DNA of 64,000 nt from Perca fluviatilis (Eukaryota > Chordata > Actinopteri > Perciformes > Percidae), in contig NC_053116.1 of the NCBI RefSeq assembly GCF_010015445.1, positions 11,088,085 through 11,152,084 of the forward strand, given 5' to 3'. Both the position numbers and the translations under genes were made by a program. Below, piece after piece: positions 50,247 to 60,652 of the stretch. Position 1 is the stretch's first letter, and the number at the start of each line of letters is the position of its first letter. Below the pieces are notes generated by a model. The model did not search any database, was not told the DNA's origin, and worked only from the letters and a program-made list of their open reading frames with translations.

Positions 50247-51475
50247 CAAAAAGACATACACTCTCAAAAAGCCTGCACACGTGAACATGCTCTTATGTGT
50301 CCATATAGCACACAATCAGATACAGACACAGAGACAAAACAAATCTGTATTATGCTAATCATTTTCTCCAGATGTTCCATATATGGTCCATATTCGTCAT
50401 CAGTAATTCCATGAGATATTTGTTTTTTCACAGCTGGAGTTTTACAGTGTGAATTGAAGGTACTGTGTCAACTTCCTGTCAGCAGAGCGGGAAGCCATTT
50501 AGCAGCATCTACTACAGTATCTGGATACTTACACCAGGTCCTTCAATTATTCGTCGCTTTGCCAAAAGATTAAAATTCAAATTAGAATAATTCAAAGTTT
50601 CATTTCTTAATCATGAATTATTCACCAATGAAATAGCTCTGAAGCGCCACCAAATGTATCTTAGGAGGAGTGCTGGGTTATTATTATCTACAAAAATGAT
50701 ATTAAAAATGTAGGTTTTGCCTGAGGACTCCCTTTAAAATTCCTCATCTGTTCTCCCTAAGACATTCCTGAGGACAAATCGCCTTTGCGTCAACTTTCAC
50801 AGAATGCATGCAAAGCGAGGGTGACTGTAACTATAAATGCAATGAAATGTGCTTCAATTTCAGATATGCGATGAGTAAATACACGCTGATGAATTGAGAA
50901 TGAATTGATTCTGTGAATACAGAGAAACCCAGTTTCAAACCTTTTTCAAGCGATGCTTTCAAACTATAATAAACAAGAATGGAAATGACTTTCTGGAATG
51001 GAGGTTGCTCTGAAAGAAAATACAAAATCTCCATATTTGGATTTGGGATATTACACTCCCTTACCCTTCCTTATTCTCTGAGGGGAAAAATGTTGACCAA
51101 TGTTCTCTGGTTGTGCAAGACAGAAGATTTGCATCCCCTAATCTCTCTTTAACCTATCCGCCTCAAGCAGCATTTAAACACCACAGGCTTACATGACAAT
51201 AAGACACACACTGTCTATTGCAGACCTAGTTTAAATAATTGATGGTATTTACTGTTCTGCTGATAATGCCCATTCAATACCCTGTCTTTACGGTCTCATA
51301 ACCGACCATCTATTACTGCTAATGCAATTACTCTTAGTGTCAATTTTAAAGCAGCACATGTATGTGTGCATTGTTTTCTTCATAATTAAACAATGACTTA
51401 TCTCACTTTCTTATACCTATTCTGTCACAGAGCCACACATGTATTTTCACATACATACTCTACATCTGTCATTGT
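50247..51475. other. Upstream flank, no gene seen
   Basis: Unique-looking AT-rich DNA without recognisable repeats or supported exons. Confidence 0.5.
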
Positions 51476-51733
51476 CCATTGAGTAGGGATGGGACAAAAT
51501 ATCGATATGCAATGTATTGTTGTCCTCCTTTGCGCGATGTGATAATCGATACGCCGGCGCCAAATATTGATATTTTAATAAATAAAATAAAGCGCTCTAA
51601 ATAGATTTCCCTGCTCCCAGCGTCACTACTTCATGGCTCCTCGAGGTGGCGCTCAACACTTGAATGAGGGAAACTTGGACATAAGTAAACTAGCCTAGGA
51701 TGAGGTTTTCAACGGGATGGCGGACAGCAGTTT

Positions 51734-53375
51734 AAATATTAATTTTTGGGCATTTTCAGCTTTTATTTTTGACAGGACAGCTGAAGACATGAAAGGGGCG
51801 AGAGTTTCATTCCCCCTGAATGACATGCAGCAAAGGGCCGCAGGTCGGAGTCGAACCTGGGCCTGGGGCCTCATTTATAAAAGTATGGACGAAACATAGG
51901 ATGGGAGTACGCACAGAAATATTCAGATTCATAAAACCGTGCGCCCGCACGTCCTATGCCGGTTTCCCTTTAATAAATCACAATCGACTCTAAATGTCAC
52001 GCCCATAATTGCCCTTAAATAGTCAGTGAAACGCCCCAAGTTAATATTCATCCATACCTACATCATGCGCAGAGAGGAAAACAAAGCAAAGGACTTTCAC
52101 TCGATGTGAAGTTGTAGTTCTTGTTAAAGAGGTGGAAAAGAGGATAACCTGTATGGAGGGCACAGTGTGGGCATTACTAATGCCAAAAAGCTGTAGAGTG
52201 ACAACATGTTGCAGATGCAGTTAATGCCACAGCCTCAGAGGTCGGACAGTGGCCCAAATTAAAAAGAAATGGTCCGATATTACGGTTAATGCAAACACAG
52301 AGAAAGCGTTTCTGCCACAGGACGCCGGAGCTGACCCCTCTTGAAGTGGGACAGGTGTCGGCACGGCGTGGTTTCTCCGAGTGCCCCTCTGTAACGCTGG
52401 GCCCAAAACAGCACAGAGATCCAACAGGACAGCTCGAGGCAGTCGGAACCGGCTCTGAGGCCACTCGTCCTCGTTTTGCCAGCAAGTCTTCTTGCTGTAG
52501 GTCTCAATTTGCCACATCTCCCAACAGTGCAAAGCCAGCCATTGTGCGTCATTACGCATGGCATATGTCTTGTTATACCCATCAGTTTGATTGTATCTAA
52601 AAAGCTAAAGGTGTCGGAATGAATCTAATTATAAATGACCTCTGCGTTCTGCGCGAGGAGCATGTAATTAGTAAAACGTTCTATTGCACCTTTCACAATG
52701 GTTAAAACAATAAATAATAAAAACAAACATTTAAAATATAAATAAAACGATCTAAAGCCATAAAAAATAAACACTATAAAACACTGATACAGTATATGAT
52801 GACCATATTAAAACGATGTGCTCCGCCAGACGGAGTCATTGAAAACAGCATCAGTGTAAACATTATTATTATTATTATTACATTATTATATTATTATTAT
52901 CTATTATTCATGAGAATAATTTCCATAACATGCAATATTATTCCATCACGAGTTTTTTTTCCCGCAAATATATCTTCATTTGAATTTACGATAGTATCTT
53001 GTTTTATTTTGTCTGTTCTTCGCCGCAGATCGATCAAACAGGTGTTTGTGTAGGATATGAATTTTAAGAATGGCTTTGTGAATTCTTCATATCATCAGTG
53101 AGAGGCAACATTTTGATTTGTTTAACACAATGGTCTCAGTTTTACGCGTTTCATCCATCTGCCATCGGTGTCGCCGTTTCTCATTTCACCCGTTTCTGTG
53201 CGTACGCCTGGGTCAGAGTGTCCGTGGAGGACCGCACATTTTCCCGTCAAGTTTGCTTTTTCTAAATCCCAATTCTTGCGTAGAGAGTGCCATATGTCTT
53301 CTTTTGTGCGTACGCCACGTTTATAAACCTCTATACATGGGCGCCCACTCGACCAACTGAGCTATCCGGGCGCCC
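51734..53375 (-). mobile_element. tRNA-derived SINE, split by a later insertion
   Basis: A 15-bp duplication GGCGGACAGCAGTTT flanks it (51719-51733 and 53376-53390). On the minus strand it starts GGGCGCCCGGATAGCTCAGT (A box) and, after the insertion, continues with a GGTTCGACTCC B box. It ends in an A/T-rich tail (AAAAATTAATATTT). It is a retroposed SINE, not a tRNA gene. SINE sequence is about 51734-51864 and 53328-53375. Confidence 0.85.
51865..53327. mobile_element. Element inserted in the SINE (GGGGCCTCATTTATAAA end)
   Basis: The left end GGGGCCTCATTTATAAAAG and the right end GTACGCCACGTTTATAAA form an imperfect inverted pair; the right end seems to lack its last ~7 bases. Interior GTGCGTACGCC and GTACGCACAG motifs recur near both ends. 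The ~1.46-kb interior has overlapping 100-residue minus-strand frames at 52177-52582, none with a domain, and an ATT-rich tract at 52861-52900. Confidence 0.6.
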
Positions 53376-53900
53376 GGCGGACAGCAGTTTGATGAAAATA
53401 ACAGATGGCCCAGGCACGTTTAAGTCCAAAGTCTGGACCCAAAGTTGCTCTATCGTTTTGAACTTGCAGCGAGTAAATAGAGAAAACCTGCACTTAACCT
53501 TTTCACAAGCATTTTGTATTCATAGTTAGACCGATATCGTTATGTATCATTATAGAGGTCGACCGATAGTGGATTTTACAGATACCGATAGCTAGGTTGG
53601 GCCCTATTTGCCGATAACCGATTAATCGACCGATAGTATTTAGAATTGATACTGGACAAAACAGTTGACAAAACACAATTTTTTTTCAAAAAAAGTCCAG
53701 ACACTTTTGCCAATAATCAAAATATTAAGGTCATATTTATTGATATTACACCCACAGCAATGCTACACAAGCATGTGTGTTGTCTAAAACAGTTCTCCTA
53801 CATATTTGGAGTCATCCAGTTCAAAAATAAACATAATGAGCATTATAATTCATATAAAAGGACAAACTATTTACATTTCTTCAAAAAAGGCCCAAATGTA

Positions 53901-54857
53901 CTGATTGTTTTCCTTCATACCCTCATGCATCTCTATTAGACTCTATTCTTAAGTTAGTAAAAGATCCCAAACAAGTCATCGGTAGAATTTATAATCTCCT
54001 GACTCAGCATTGCCTGACAGATTTAGATTACTTAAAGAATGAATGGGAGAAAGATTTGAACGAACAAATTTCAGAGACAACTTGGCAGAAAATTATTAAA
54101 CGGATCTATTCATCATCTATCTGTCAACGTCATGTGGTTGTACAATTCAAGGTGGTACACCGACTCCATTGGTCGAAGGTTAGGTTATCTAAATTCAGAC
54201 CAGAACTAGATCCTATTTGTGATAGATGTAGGCAAGCTCCTGCAAGCCTTTTACATATGTTCTGGACATGCCCAAGTTTGTATAACTTTTGGAAATTGAT
54301 TTTTGACACATTTTCAGAAACGATAGGACTGCCAATAGAACCATCTCCTTTTCTTGCTTTATTTGGTGTTACAGCACAGAACTTGCACCTGAGCAGCTAT
54401 AATTGTAAAATGTTGGCCTTTTGCACACTTCTTGCCAGGAGATTAATATTGTTTAAATGGAAAGACTCTCTTCCTCCCACTTTTTCTCATTGGATTAAGG
54501 AGATTATGCAGTATCTTAAACTAGAGAAAATAAGATACTCTCTTCAAGGGTCTGTCCAGAGATTCTATGCAATCTGGCAACCCTTCTTGACATTTGTTGA
54601 AAAAATCAAGTAGAGAATACAGCCCCAAAATTACTTTTGTATGTTTGTGTATGTATGTATATTTATGTATCCTTTTCTAATAATTTCTACATTTTTTTTT
54701 TTTTTTTTTAACTGTATATATCCAATAATTTTTGTCTGATGGGTGGAGGGATGGGTTGTGTTGGGGTTTTGTTGTATACTGTACTGTTTGAGTTCTCCTT
54801 TGTTTTTTTTGGTATGTTGTAAAATCTTGAATAAACAGACCTTGTTAAAAAAAAAAA
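53901..54857 (+). mobile_element. 5'-truncated LINE (non-LTR retrotransposon)
   Basis: An 18-bp target duplication made of six A, then GGCCCAAATGTA, lies at 53883-53900 and 54858-54875. The insert ends in AATAAACAGACCTTGTT plus poly-A, as in target-primed reverse transcription with 5' truncation. It carries the last ~236 codons of ORF2 and a 3' UTR of ~240 bp. By protein features the type is L1/Tx1-like. Confidence 0.92.
53903..54613 (+). pseudogene. LINE ORF2 C-terminal fragment
   Basis: A 236-codon open frame runs from the 5' truncation point to TAG at 54611-54613 with no internal stop. It includes a Cys/His motif CDRCRQAPASLLHMFWTCP, matching the zinc-knuckle-like region downstream of reverse transcriptase in fish L1/Tx1-type ORF2 proteins, and a KWKD motif. 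The endonuclease and RT domains are missing, so it cannot move itself. The intact frame suggests a fairly recent insertion. Confidence 0.85.
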
Positions 54858-54975
54858 AAAAAAGGCCCAAATGTATGCCAAATCTCAAAACAGTGACGCC
54901 ATTCTTCTCTGTAGAACGGGCCTTTTTTGAAGAACTGTAAATAGTTTGTCCTTTATATGAATTATAATTCTCATT

Positions 54976-55507
54976 CACTGGATAGACCTACAACCAATCA
55001 GAGCAACGGAACTCAACGCAACTGTCAACAGAACCAAAGAATTTCTAATATAGGAAGAAGTTCCACTCCTTCGTTACTTCCGGCTTCTGAACTGGTTGCA
55101 GTTCCAGCAGAGTTCCATATAGGGGGCGCTCACAGGCCAGTGCAGAATAAATGGGACTCTATGGAGCTATACCCCTCAAAATCTTTTCTCAGGATATAAT
55201 TTTTTGTCTAGTAATTTGAATGCTGCATTCGAAAGGGGAGGCAAAGAAAATACACACTGCTGGATGATTTCTTTAAAGTCGTTTTTTTGTTCTAAAAAGC
55301 CTTTTAAAATGTCAATGACGACATACACATATACGGCCAGAGATACTGCTTTACGGCAAGCTTGGAGTCGCTTCCTTTGTTCTCTCGAGGCATCGACAAC
55401 ACAGCTAACAGGTTCGGCTCTCCCTGTTAATACACATGCTAGCAAGAGGTTTGCTGATGTTTTAAAGACCACGCTGAAATATTTACTCTGACATTCAGGC
55501 TCTGCTT
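54976..55507. other. Left outer flank of the inverted-repeat unit
   Basis: About 55085-55175 (GTTGCAGTTCCAGCAGAGTT and ATGGGACTCTATGGAGCT) is inversely related at ~75% by eye to 60178-60262, so an older, more diverged inverted repeat continues outside the main arms. Sequence from 55185 to 55507 has no inverse partner. Confidence 0.6.
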
Positions 55508-56290
55508 CGGATATGGAGTTATATTCCTATCTTTAATCAAGAGCGCATTCTTTCAATTTGAGAGCATTTCTCACTGATATTACGTTCAGATTTTGTAATA
55601 ATTTCCCTCAAAACCTTGCTCTCACACTCAAATAGTCACTGCTCGCGCTTGGATTTGCTCTGCTTGTGCTCAAAGTTTGTGCTCGCGCTTGGATTTTCTC
55701 TGCTTGTGCTCAAAGTTTGTGCTCGCGCTTGGATTTGCTCTGCTTGCACTCAAACTTTCCTGCTTGACTCAGATATGTTGTTGTTTGGACAGATTTCCTG
55801 CTCTCAGCTTTGAACCTTCTCCTCGCACTCAGGCTGATTCTGCTCACTTGCAAAGTTTCTGTCTCGGATTTCTCCTGCGGCGCTTTGGATTTTTGTGTGT
55901 TATAACCCTATCAAAAGTCAACAACCAATAGAATGCCAGCTGTAGTGTTGACCAATGAAATGATCCCAACCCTGTTGAGGGTGCGTTCACTTTACTTTAG
56001 AACGTCTGTTGAGGGCGGCTGCTCTGTAACCTGACTGTAACCAAGTTTATATATCCCGCGCCCGTTTATAGCTTTATTATAAGTATATGTCAACAATGTG
56101 CACAGAATGGTCGACGACTTTCACCTGCACCGGTCAGGAAACGGGAGAAAGCTTTGAAGTGGACGTATGAAGTTATGTCCACAACTACGAGGGTGAGTAA
56201 CATAACTTAAGCACCTAGCTAGCTAGCTAGCATATGGCGCTGCATATAGCCTAGCTTGATGTCCAGAAACAAATATATGTTCTTTATTGT
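55508..56290. repeat. Left arm of ~0.75-kb inverted repeat
   Basis: Inverse copy of 59200-59953, ~93-95% identical by eye. Contains three ~39-bp tandem units with GCTCGCGCTTGGATTTGCTC (55632-55760), two CCAAT boxes (CAACCAATAG and GACCAATGAA, ~55920-55960), TTATATATC at 56047-56055, and a GTGAGT donor at 56193. It ends in a run of AGCT repeats (56216-56231). Read on the plus strand, the signals point inward. Confidence 0.9.
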
Positions 56291-56730
56291 ATAGCTAGCT
56301 AGATTGAACGACATATGACGGACAGTGTGTGTATATGTGATGACCCTACTTTGTATTTTTTCCTCGTTTGGTTAACCATTGTTCCTGGGATTTGGCTAAT
56401 TTCATGTTAGAGCCAGTAGTAAAACATAAACTGTAATATAACTGAAAGAACACAAGAAACTGGATTGTTTGTGTCAGTTTTTGCATCACTGTTGTTTGTT
56501 GTTCATCAGAATTTAGTCTTCATTCCTTCATATAACATTAGTTTGAAAATAGATTCATAGCAATCTGTATAAAACGTAATGTTAAGTTCAATTTTATCAC
56601 TATAATAAAAACAGATCTAGAAATGATATGGTTTCTTATTTGCTCCTTAAATAGCAGTTATTTGTTTAATTGATACAAAGCAAACTGAACTGAAAAAACA
56701 AGTATTTTGTTTTACTTTCTTTTCATCCAG

Positions 56731-57030
56731 GTGGGGCTGAGGGGTTTGACCCCTGTTGATCTGTGTGTCATATCACCAACCCATGATAGCTAGAATTCAC
56801 CCTGCTACTCCAGATCTACCTACTGTACGGCTGGCTACAGACTACAACCATCTGCTCCAGATCTACCTACTGTATGACTGGCTACAGACTACAACCATCT
56901 GCAAGTTTTGTTTGTAGTGAACATCATCAACAGCTGCACTTAAAGTCTCTTGGGTTCATATGGGACTTGGTTGTTCTCCATACTGCATCAAACACTATTA
57001 TTTTTTTGTGTTATATTAGTACAGACAACA
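56731..57030 (+). other. Possible non-coding plus-strand exon
   Basis: Preceded by CTTTCTTTTCATCCAG, a good acceptor, and followed by GTAAGTATC, a good donor. It would receive the left-arm exon ending at 56192. It has no long open frame and includes the 47-bp duplication at 56808-56901. No poly-A signal was identified downstream. Confidence 0.3.
56808..56901. repeat. 47-bp direct duplication
   Basis: Two adjacent units starting CTCCAGATCTACCTACTGTA, differing at two positions. Confidence 0.95.
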
Positions 57031-57651
57031 GTAAGTATCATTACTTAATCACAGTATATATTATTCTGGTGTACACTGTTGACTTGACTCCATGCTATTG
57101 ACTATACTTTAGCTTGCCACCTCAAAACTTTACCTTAATTGCTCTTGTATAGTTAATTTATCTTCTACTAGTTGTACATACCTCCTATTTAATTGAATTA
57201 TTCTTAATTTGTGGTGCCATACCTGAATCATCCCTCTTGTGAACACTAGGCCTATCTTATCTTTATTCATAACCCTGCTCACAAACTCACCTGAACCTGG
57301 GTCATCTGTTTGCCAATATCAATGTTCCTGCTACAGTAAATCCTATAGGCACATTGTACTGCTTCACCGTAGTATGAACCATATACTTTTAAGGTTTTGT
57401 GTCAAATATTGTGCAATTTGTTATGAATTACTCATTGTTTTGACAAGGTAAATTAAAGCTATTTACCAAGTGTCAGCTCTGGTAAATTTAATTGTACTTT
57501 TTTTTTTTATAAATGTTATGGAACATGAAAAACAATTTGCCTTGATCAGGGTTTTAATTTGTTGCAAATGTGAACATGGTTTTAATAATCTGTATCTTAT
57601 TGCTCTGAAAAACTACAATGATTTAAGAAATAGCAGTGATACTTATCAACA

Positions 57652-57657
57652 TTTATT
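57652..57657 (-). terminator. AATAAA polyadenylation signal
   Basis: The minus strand reads TTCAATAAATGTTG, 90 bp past the stop codon of the candidate spliced gene. A single hexamer is common by chance in AT-rich DNA, but its spacing is right. Confidence 0.4.
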
Positions 57658-57746
57658 GAATTGATTGAATATATGGACAGACATTACAGGCACCTATTCA
57701 TGTCAACAGAGAAAACAATAATTTGTTCTCTCTTTTATCACTTTGA

Positions 57747-58173
57747 TTATACGCTGATGGTGCAGAAAAGGGTGAAGTCCTTGTAGATCTCTGGCACTTT
57801 GAGGACAGACCGATCCAGGAACTCTCCACTGTTGTCTTTGTATAGTATGCTCCTATTAAAGACAGATTCATAGACATCAACACGTAATATATTAGGTGTA
57901 CATAGCTTGCTTTAACATCATTACTATCTTACCTTACCTTCTCTGATTTGGTTTTGTGGACATACAGTAATTTTCCTCTCCCAGGCCTGGTTGTGCACCC
58001 TGTGAATTTAAGCAAGAAACATAAGTGTATGTAACATGATTTTACTATTATATTATTATTATTTTTACAATTGCATTATTATCAGACTTGCCAACCTTCT
58101 TGGTTTGTGCTACTGCTGCCGGTCCTCTGCACACAGGTGAGTGATGTGCTGACTGGCACAGGTCCATGCACAT
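57747..58173 (-). CDS. Candidate spliced gene of unknown function (81 residues)
   Basis: I do not recognise this protein. Three minus-strand segments join in frame: 58173-58096, 57999-57938 and 57852-57747. Acceptors are TTCTCTTCTTCCAG (exon from 58214), AAATTCACAG (from 57999) and CTGTCTTTAATAG (from 57852). Donors are AAG|GTTGGC (weak) and AAG|GTAAGG (strong). Exon phases agree at both junctions (0 and 2), and the frame stops at 57747-57749. The product starts MCMDLCQSAHHS and ends with EFLDRSVLKVPEIYKDFTLF then CTISV, with no signal peptide or obvious domain. The 5' segment has an in-frame TAA shortly before the ATG. An AATAAA lies 90 bp downstream and the right arm supplies a TATA-like box and donor upstream. 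It may be cargo or a remnant transposon gene, or a chance arrangement. Confidence 0.4.
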
Positions 58174-58214
58174 AGTGCAGCTGTGATGCAGCTCAACGGG
58201 TACTTAAGTCACAC

Positions 58215-59199
58215 CTGGAAGAAGAGAAACAAACCAACAAAATACTTGTTCTTTCTGCTCAGTTTGCTTTGTATTAATTAAAAAAATTACATTTAAGTTG
58301 CAAATAAAGCATATCATCTCTAGATCTGTTTTATTAGTGGTGAAATTGTACTTAACAGACTGGGTCCGTGTACTTTTTCGTTCATTTGATTTTCATTTCA
58401 TAAACAGGTATTAAAAACAAATGGTTATTTGATTTTCGTTTTACTAAACATGGGGATCAGACCTCCGGTGCTGGGTCTAATATTCTAATTATTAGCTTGC
58501 ATCTGCGCTAGCAGCTAGCTACCAGCCCTGTGAGCTTGGTCCCCCGCGGTTCGCTCCCCGGTGCTGACTGACTCTGGTCCGTTGCTGCAGTTACGTGCTC
58601 CGCCTAGCTGACCTGGGAATCTACCGCTCGTGATTTCTTCATATTTTATTTACTTTGCAGTGATATGCTATGCACTGATGTCAGGCAGGCTTGCTGCTGC
58701 TTTTAGTCTGAGCCTGTGAGATAACTAAACTTCCTTTGAATATAACGTGCATATAAATAGACGGAATAAATAAAAGTCCCCGGAAATAAATATAAGTAAA
58801 ACATATGTATTTAGGCTATTGAACTATAATGACTAATGCCTATATATGTATTGCCTCATTTATGTATTTCATGTTCCATTTCATAGCCATATTTATTATG
58901 TAAAGGGGAGCAAAAATGGACGATCAGTCGCTCAGGAAGTTATAGACTACAGTTTCCCTCAACAGCAGCCGGGACATTCTAACGCTTAACGCGGAAAAAG
59001 CTTAACGTGGTAACTTAATGTACCTAAACAATGATCAATCAGATATCAATCAGTTATCAGTCACATAACGTCCATAATAATTGGACTTTGGGTTAGGATT
59101 TTTTGACAGTTTTCAGTGGTTATGAGGAGCAATATTAGAGAGAAATTTGGTAATCATTGATCATTGTTTAGGTACATTAAACCACCTCTATTTGTTTCT
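58215..59199. other. Spacer between candidate exon and right arm
   Basis: Would be intron of the candidate gene. A GC-richer patch at 58500-58640 (CCGCGGTTCGCTCCCCGG) and one at 58930-59010 stand out from AT-rich surroundings; no exon can be assigned. Confidence 0.45.
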
Positions 59200-59953
59200 G
59201 GACATCAAGCTAGGCCATATGCTAGCTAGCTAGCTAGGTGCTTAAGTTATGTTACTCACCCTCGTAGTTGTGGACATAACTTCATACCTCCCACTTCAAA
59301 GCTTTCTCCGTTTCCTGACGGGTGCAGGTGAAAAAGCGTTCGTCGACCATTCTGTTCACATTGTTGACATATACTTATAATAAAGCTATAAACGGCGGGG
59401 CGGGATATAAACTTGGTTACAGTCAGGTTACAGAGCGCAGCCGCCCTCAACAGACGTTCTAAAGTAAAGTGAACGCACCCTCAACAGGGTTGAGATCATT
59501 TCATTGGTCAACACTACAGCTGGCATTCTATTGGTTGTTGACTTTTGATAGGGTTATAACACACAAAAAATCCAAGCGCGCAGGAGAAATCCGAGAGCAG
59601 AAACTTTGCAAGTGAGCAGAATCAGCCTGAGTGCGAGGAGAAGGTTCAAAGCTGAGAGCAGGAAATCTGTCCAAACAACAACATATCTGAGTCCAAGCAG
59701 AAAGTTTGAGTGCAAGCAGAGCAAATCCAAGCGCGAGCACAAACTTTGAGCACAAGCAGAGAAAATCCAAGCGCGAGCACAAACTTTGAGCACAAGCAGA
59801 GCAAATCCAAGCGCGAGCAGTGACTATTTGAGTGTGAGAGCAAGGTTTTGAGGGAAATTATTACAAAATCTGAACGTAATATCAGTGAGAAATGCTCTCA
59901 AATTGAAAGAATGCGCTCTTGATTAAAGATAGGAATATAACTCCATATTCGGA
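59200..59953. repeat. Right arm of ~0.75-kb inverted repeat
   Basis: Inverse of 55508-56290. On the minus strand it shows the same order: 39-bp units (about 59697-59820), CCAAT boxes, CCAAGTTTATATCCC, a short leader and the GTGAGT donor. Its GCTAGC run (59221-59236) matches the left arm. Differences include small indels that alter reading frames, arguing that the leader is non-coding. Confidence 0.9.
59260..59415 (-). promoter_or_regulatory. TATA-like promoter and first exon in right arm
   Basis: The minus strand has CCAAGTTTATATCCC (59401-59415) with CCAAT motifs further upstream (~59500-59535). A leader then ends at 59260, followed by GTGAGT (59259-59254). Spliced to 58214 it would form the 5' UTR of the candidate gene. 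Upstream ATGs are present, one followed at once by TGA, which would limit translation. Confidence 0.35.
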
Positions 59954-60580
59954 TGCCATCAAGCGGGATCTCCGAGCGTAATCAGACCTTCACTGACCAA
60001 TCAGCATTCATTAGCAGAATGCTAGCGTGTTATGGGCAACAACAACTCCCCCTGTAAGAACTCAAAAGGACATAAGTACTCGTTCATTCAACTTTCGACC
60101 TATAATCCATGTTGAACTTGCAAAAACTACAATCAAATCTGAGGTTTCTCAACGACAATCAGGTGAAAGAGACACATTTAGCCGTCTAGCTCCATAGAGT
60201 CCCATTCATTTTGCACTGGACCGCGAATAACCCCCAGTGGAACTCTGATGGAACTGCAACCAAATTCGGTACAATGGGGCTGAATAGGGAGTGGAACGGC
60301 TTTCCGTAGCCCGGCTTTGACAGAACTCAACACCGTGTATCGTCTCCATAGCAACCACTCTTTGCACAATGCATTCGTTCTAACTTCCGACTTTTAGACT
60401 TTTTTGAAGCTGGATATATCATTTGTTGCGTGTAAATATAAACGTGGATAACGTTAGTGATAGTGACATGCTTGATACTGTCGCATTTCTAGAGATGAAT
60501 TGGCGAAAACACGTTTTATTTCAATGAGACACGCCACGGCTTTGTTCTAGCGCCGCTGGGCGCTCCCTCTCTTCACTCAC
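59954..60580. other. Right outer flank of the inverted-repeat unit
   Basis: 60178-60262 (CTAGCTCCATAGAGTCCCAT and GGAACTCTGATGGAACTGCA) is the diverged inverse of 55085-55175. The rest up to 60580 has no recognisable gene. Confidence 0.55.
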
Positions 60581-60652
60581 TCTCTATCTCGCTCCACCAT
60601 ATAACGCTCTCTCTCTCCAGTCTCTCTCTATCTCGCTCCACCATATAACGCT
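60581..60652. repeat. 28-bp direct duplication, 44-bp spacing
   Basis: TCTCTATCTCGCTCCACCAT followed by ATAACGCT occurs at 60581-60608 and 60625-60652. It lies in the body of the inner hAT element. Confidence 0.9.

Larger units (their letters stand above)
53835..54975. repeat. Short inverted repeat flanking the LINE insertion
   Basis: 53835-53893 (with ATTCATATAAAAGGACAAAC and CTTCAAAAAAGGCCC) is inversely repeated at about 54918-54975. The two arms were originally separated by only ~45 bp; the LINE later inserted at the edge of the left arm. Confidence 0.8.

Noticed and set aside
52177..52600. Overlapping ~100-residue frames on both strands
   Set aside because: They lie inside a transposon that split a SINE. 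None shows a transposase motif, and all frames are similarly open, as expected from GC-rich non-coding DNA.
53335..53375. tRNA gene (TAGCTCAGTTGGTCGAG on the minus strand)
   Set aside because: Only the A-box half is present. The B box is 1.5 kb away behind an insertion, and 15-bp duplications flank the whole: it is a SINE.
54056..54613. Host gene with a zinc-finger-like motif
   Set aside because: Poly-A, 18-bp duplication and L1/Tx1-type Cys/His motif show it is the tail of a truncated LINE.
55616..55931. Repeated Cys/Leu-rich small proteins in the inverted arms
   Set aside because: The same frames appear on both arms because of the 39-bp tandem units. They have no start context or conservation beyond the DNA repeat.
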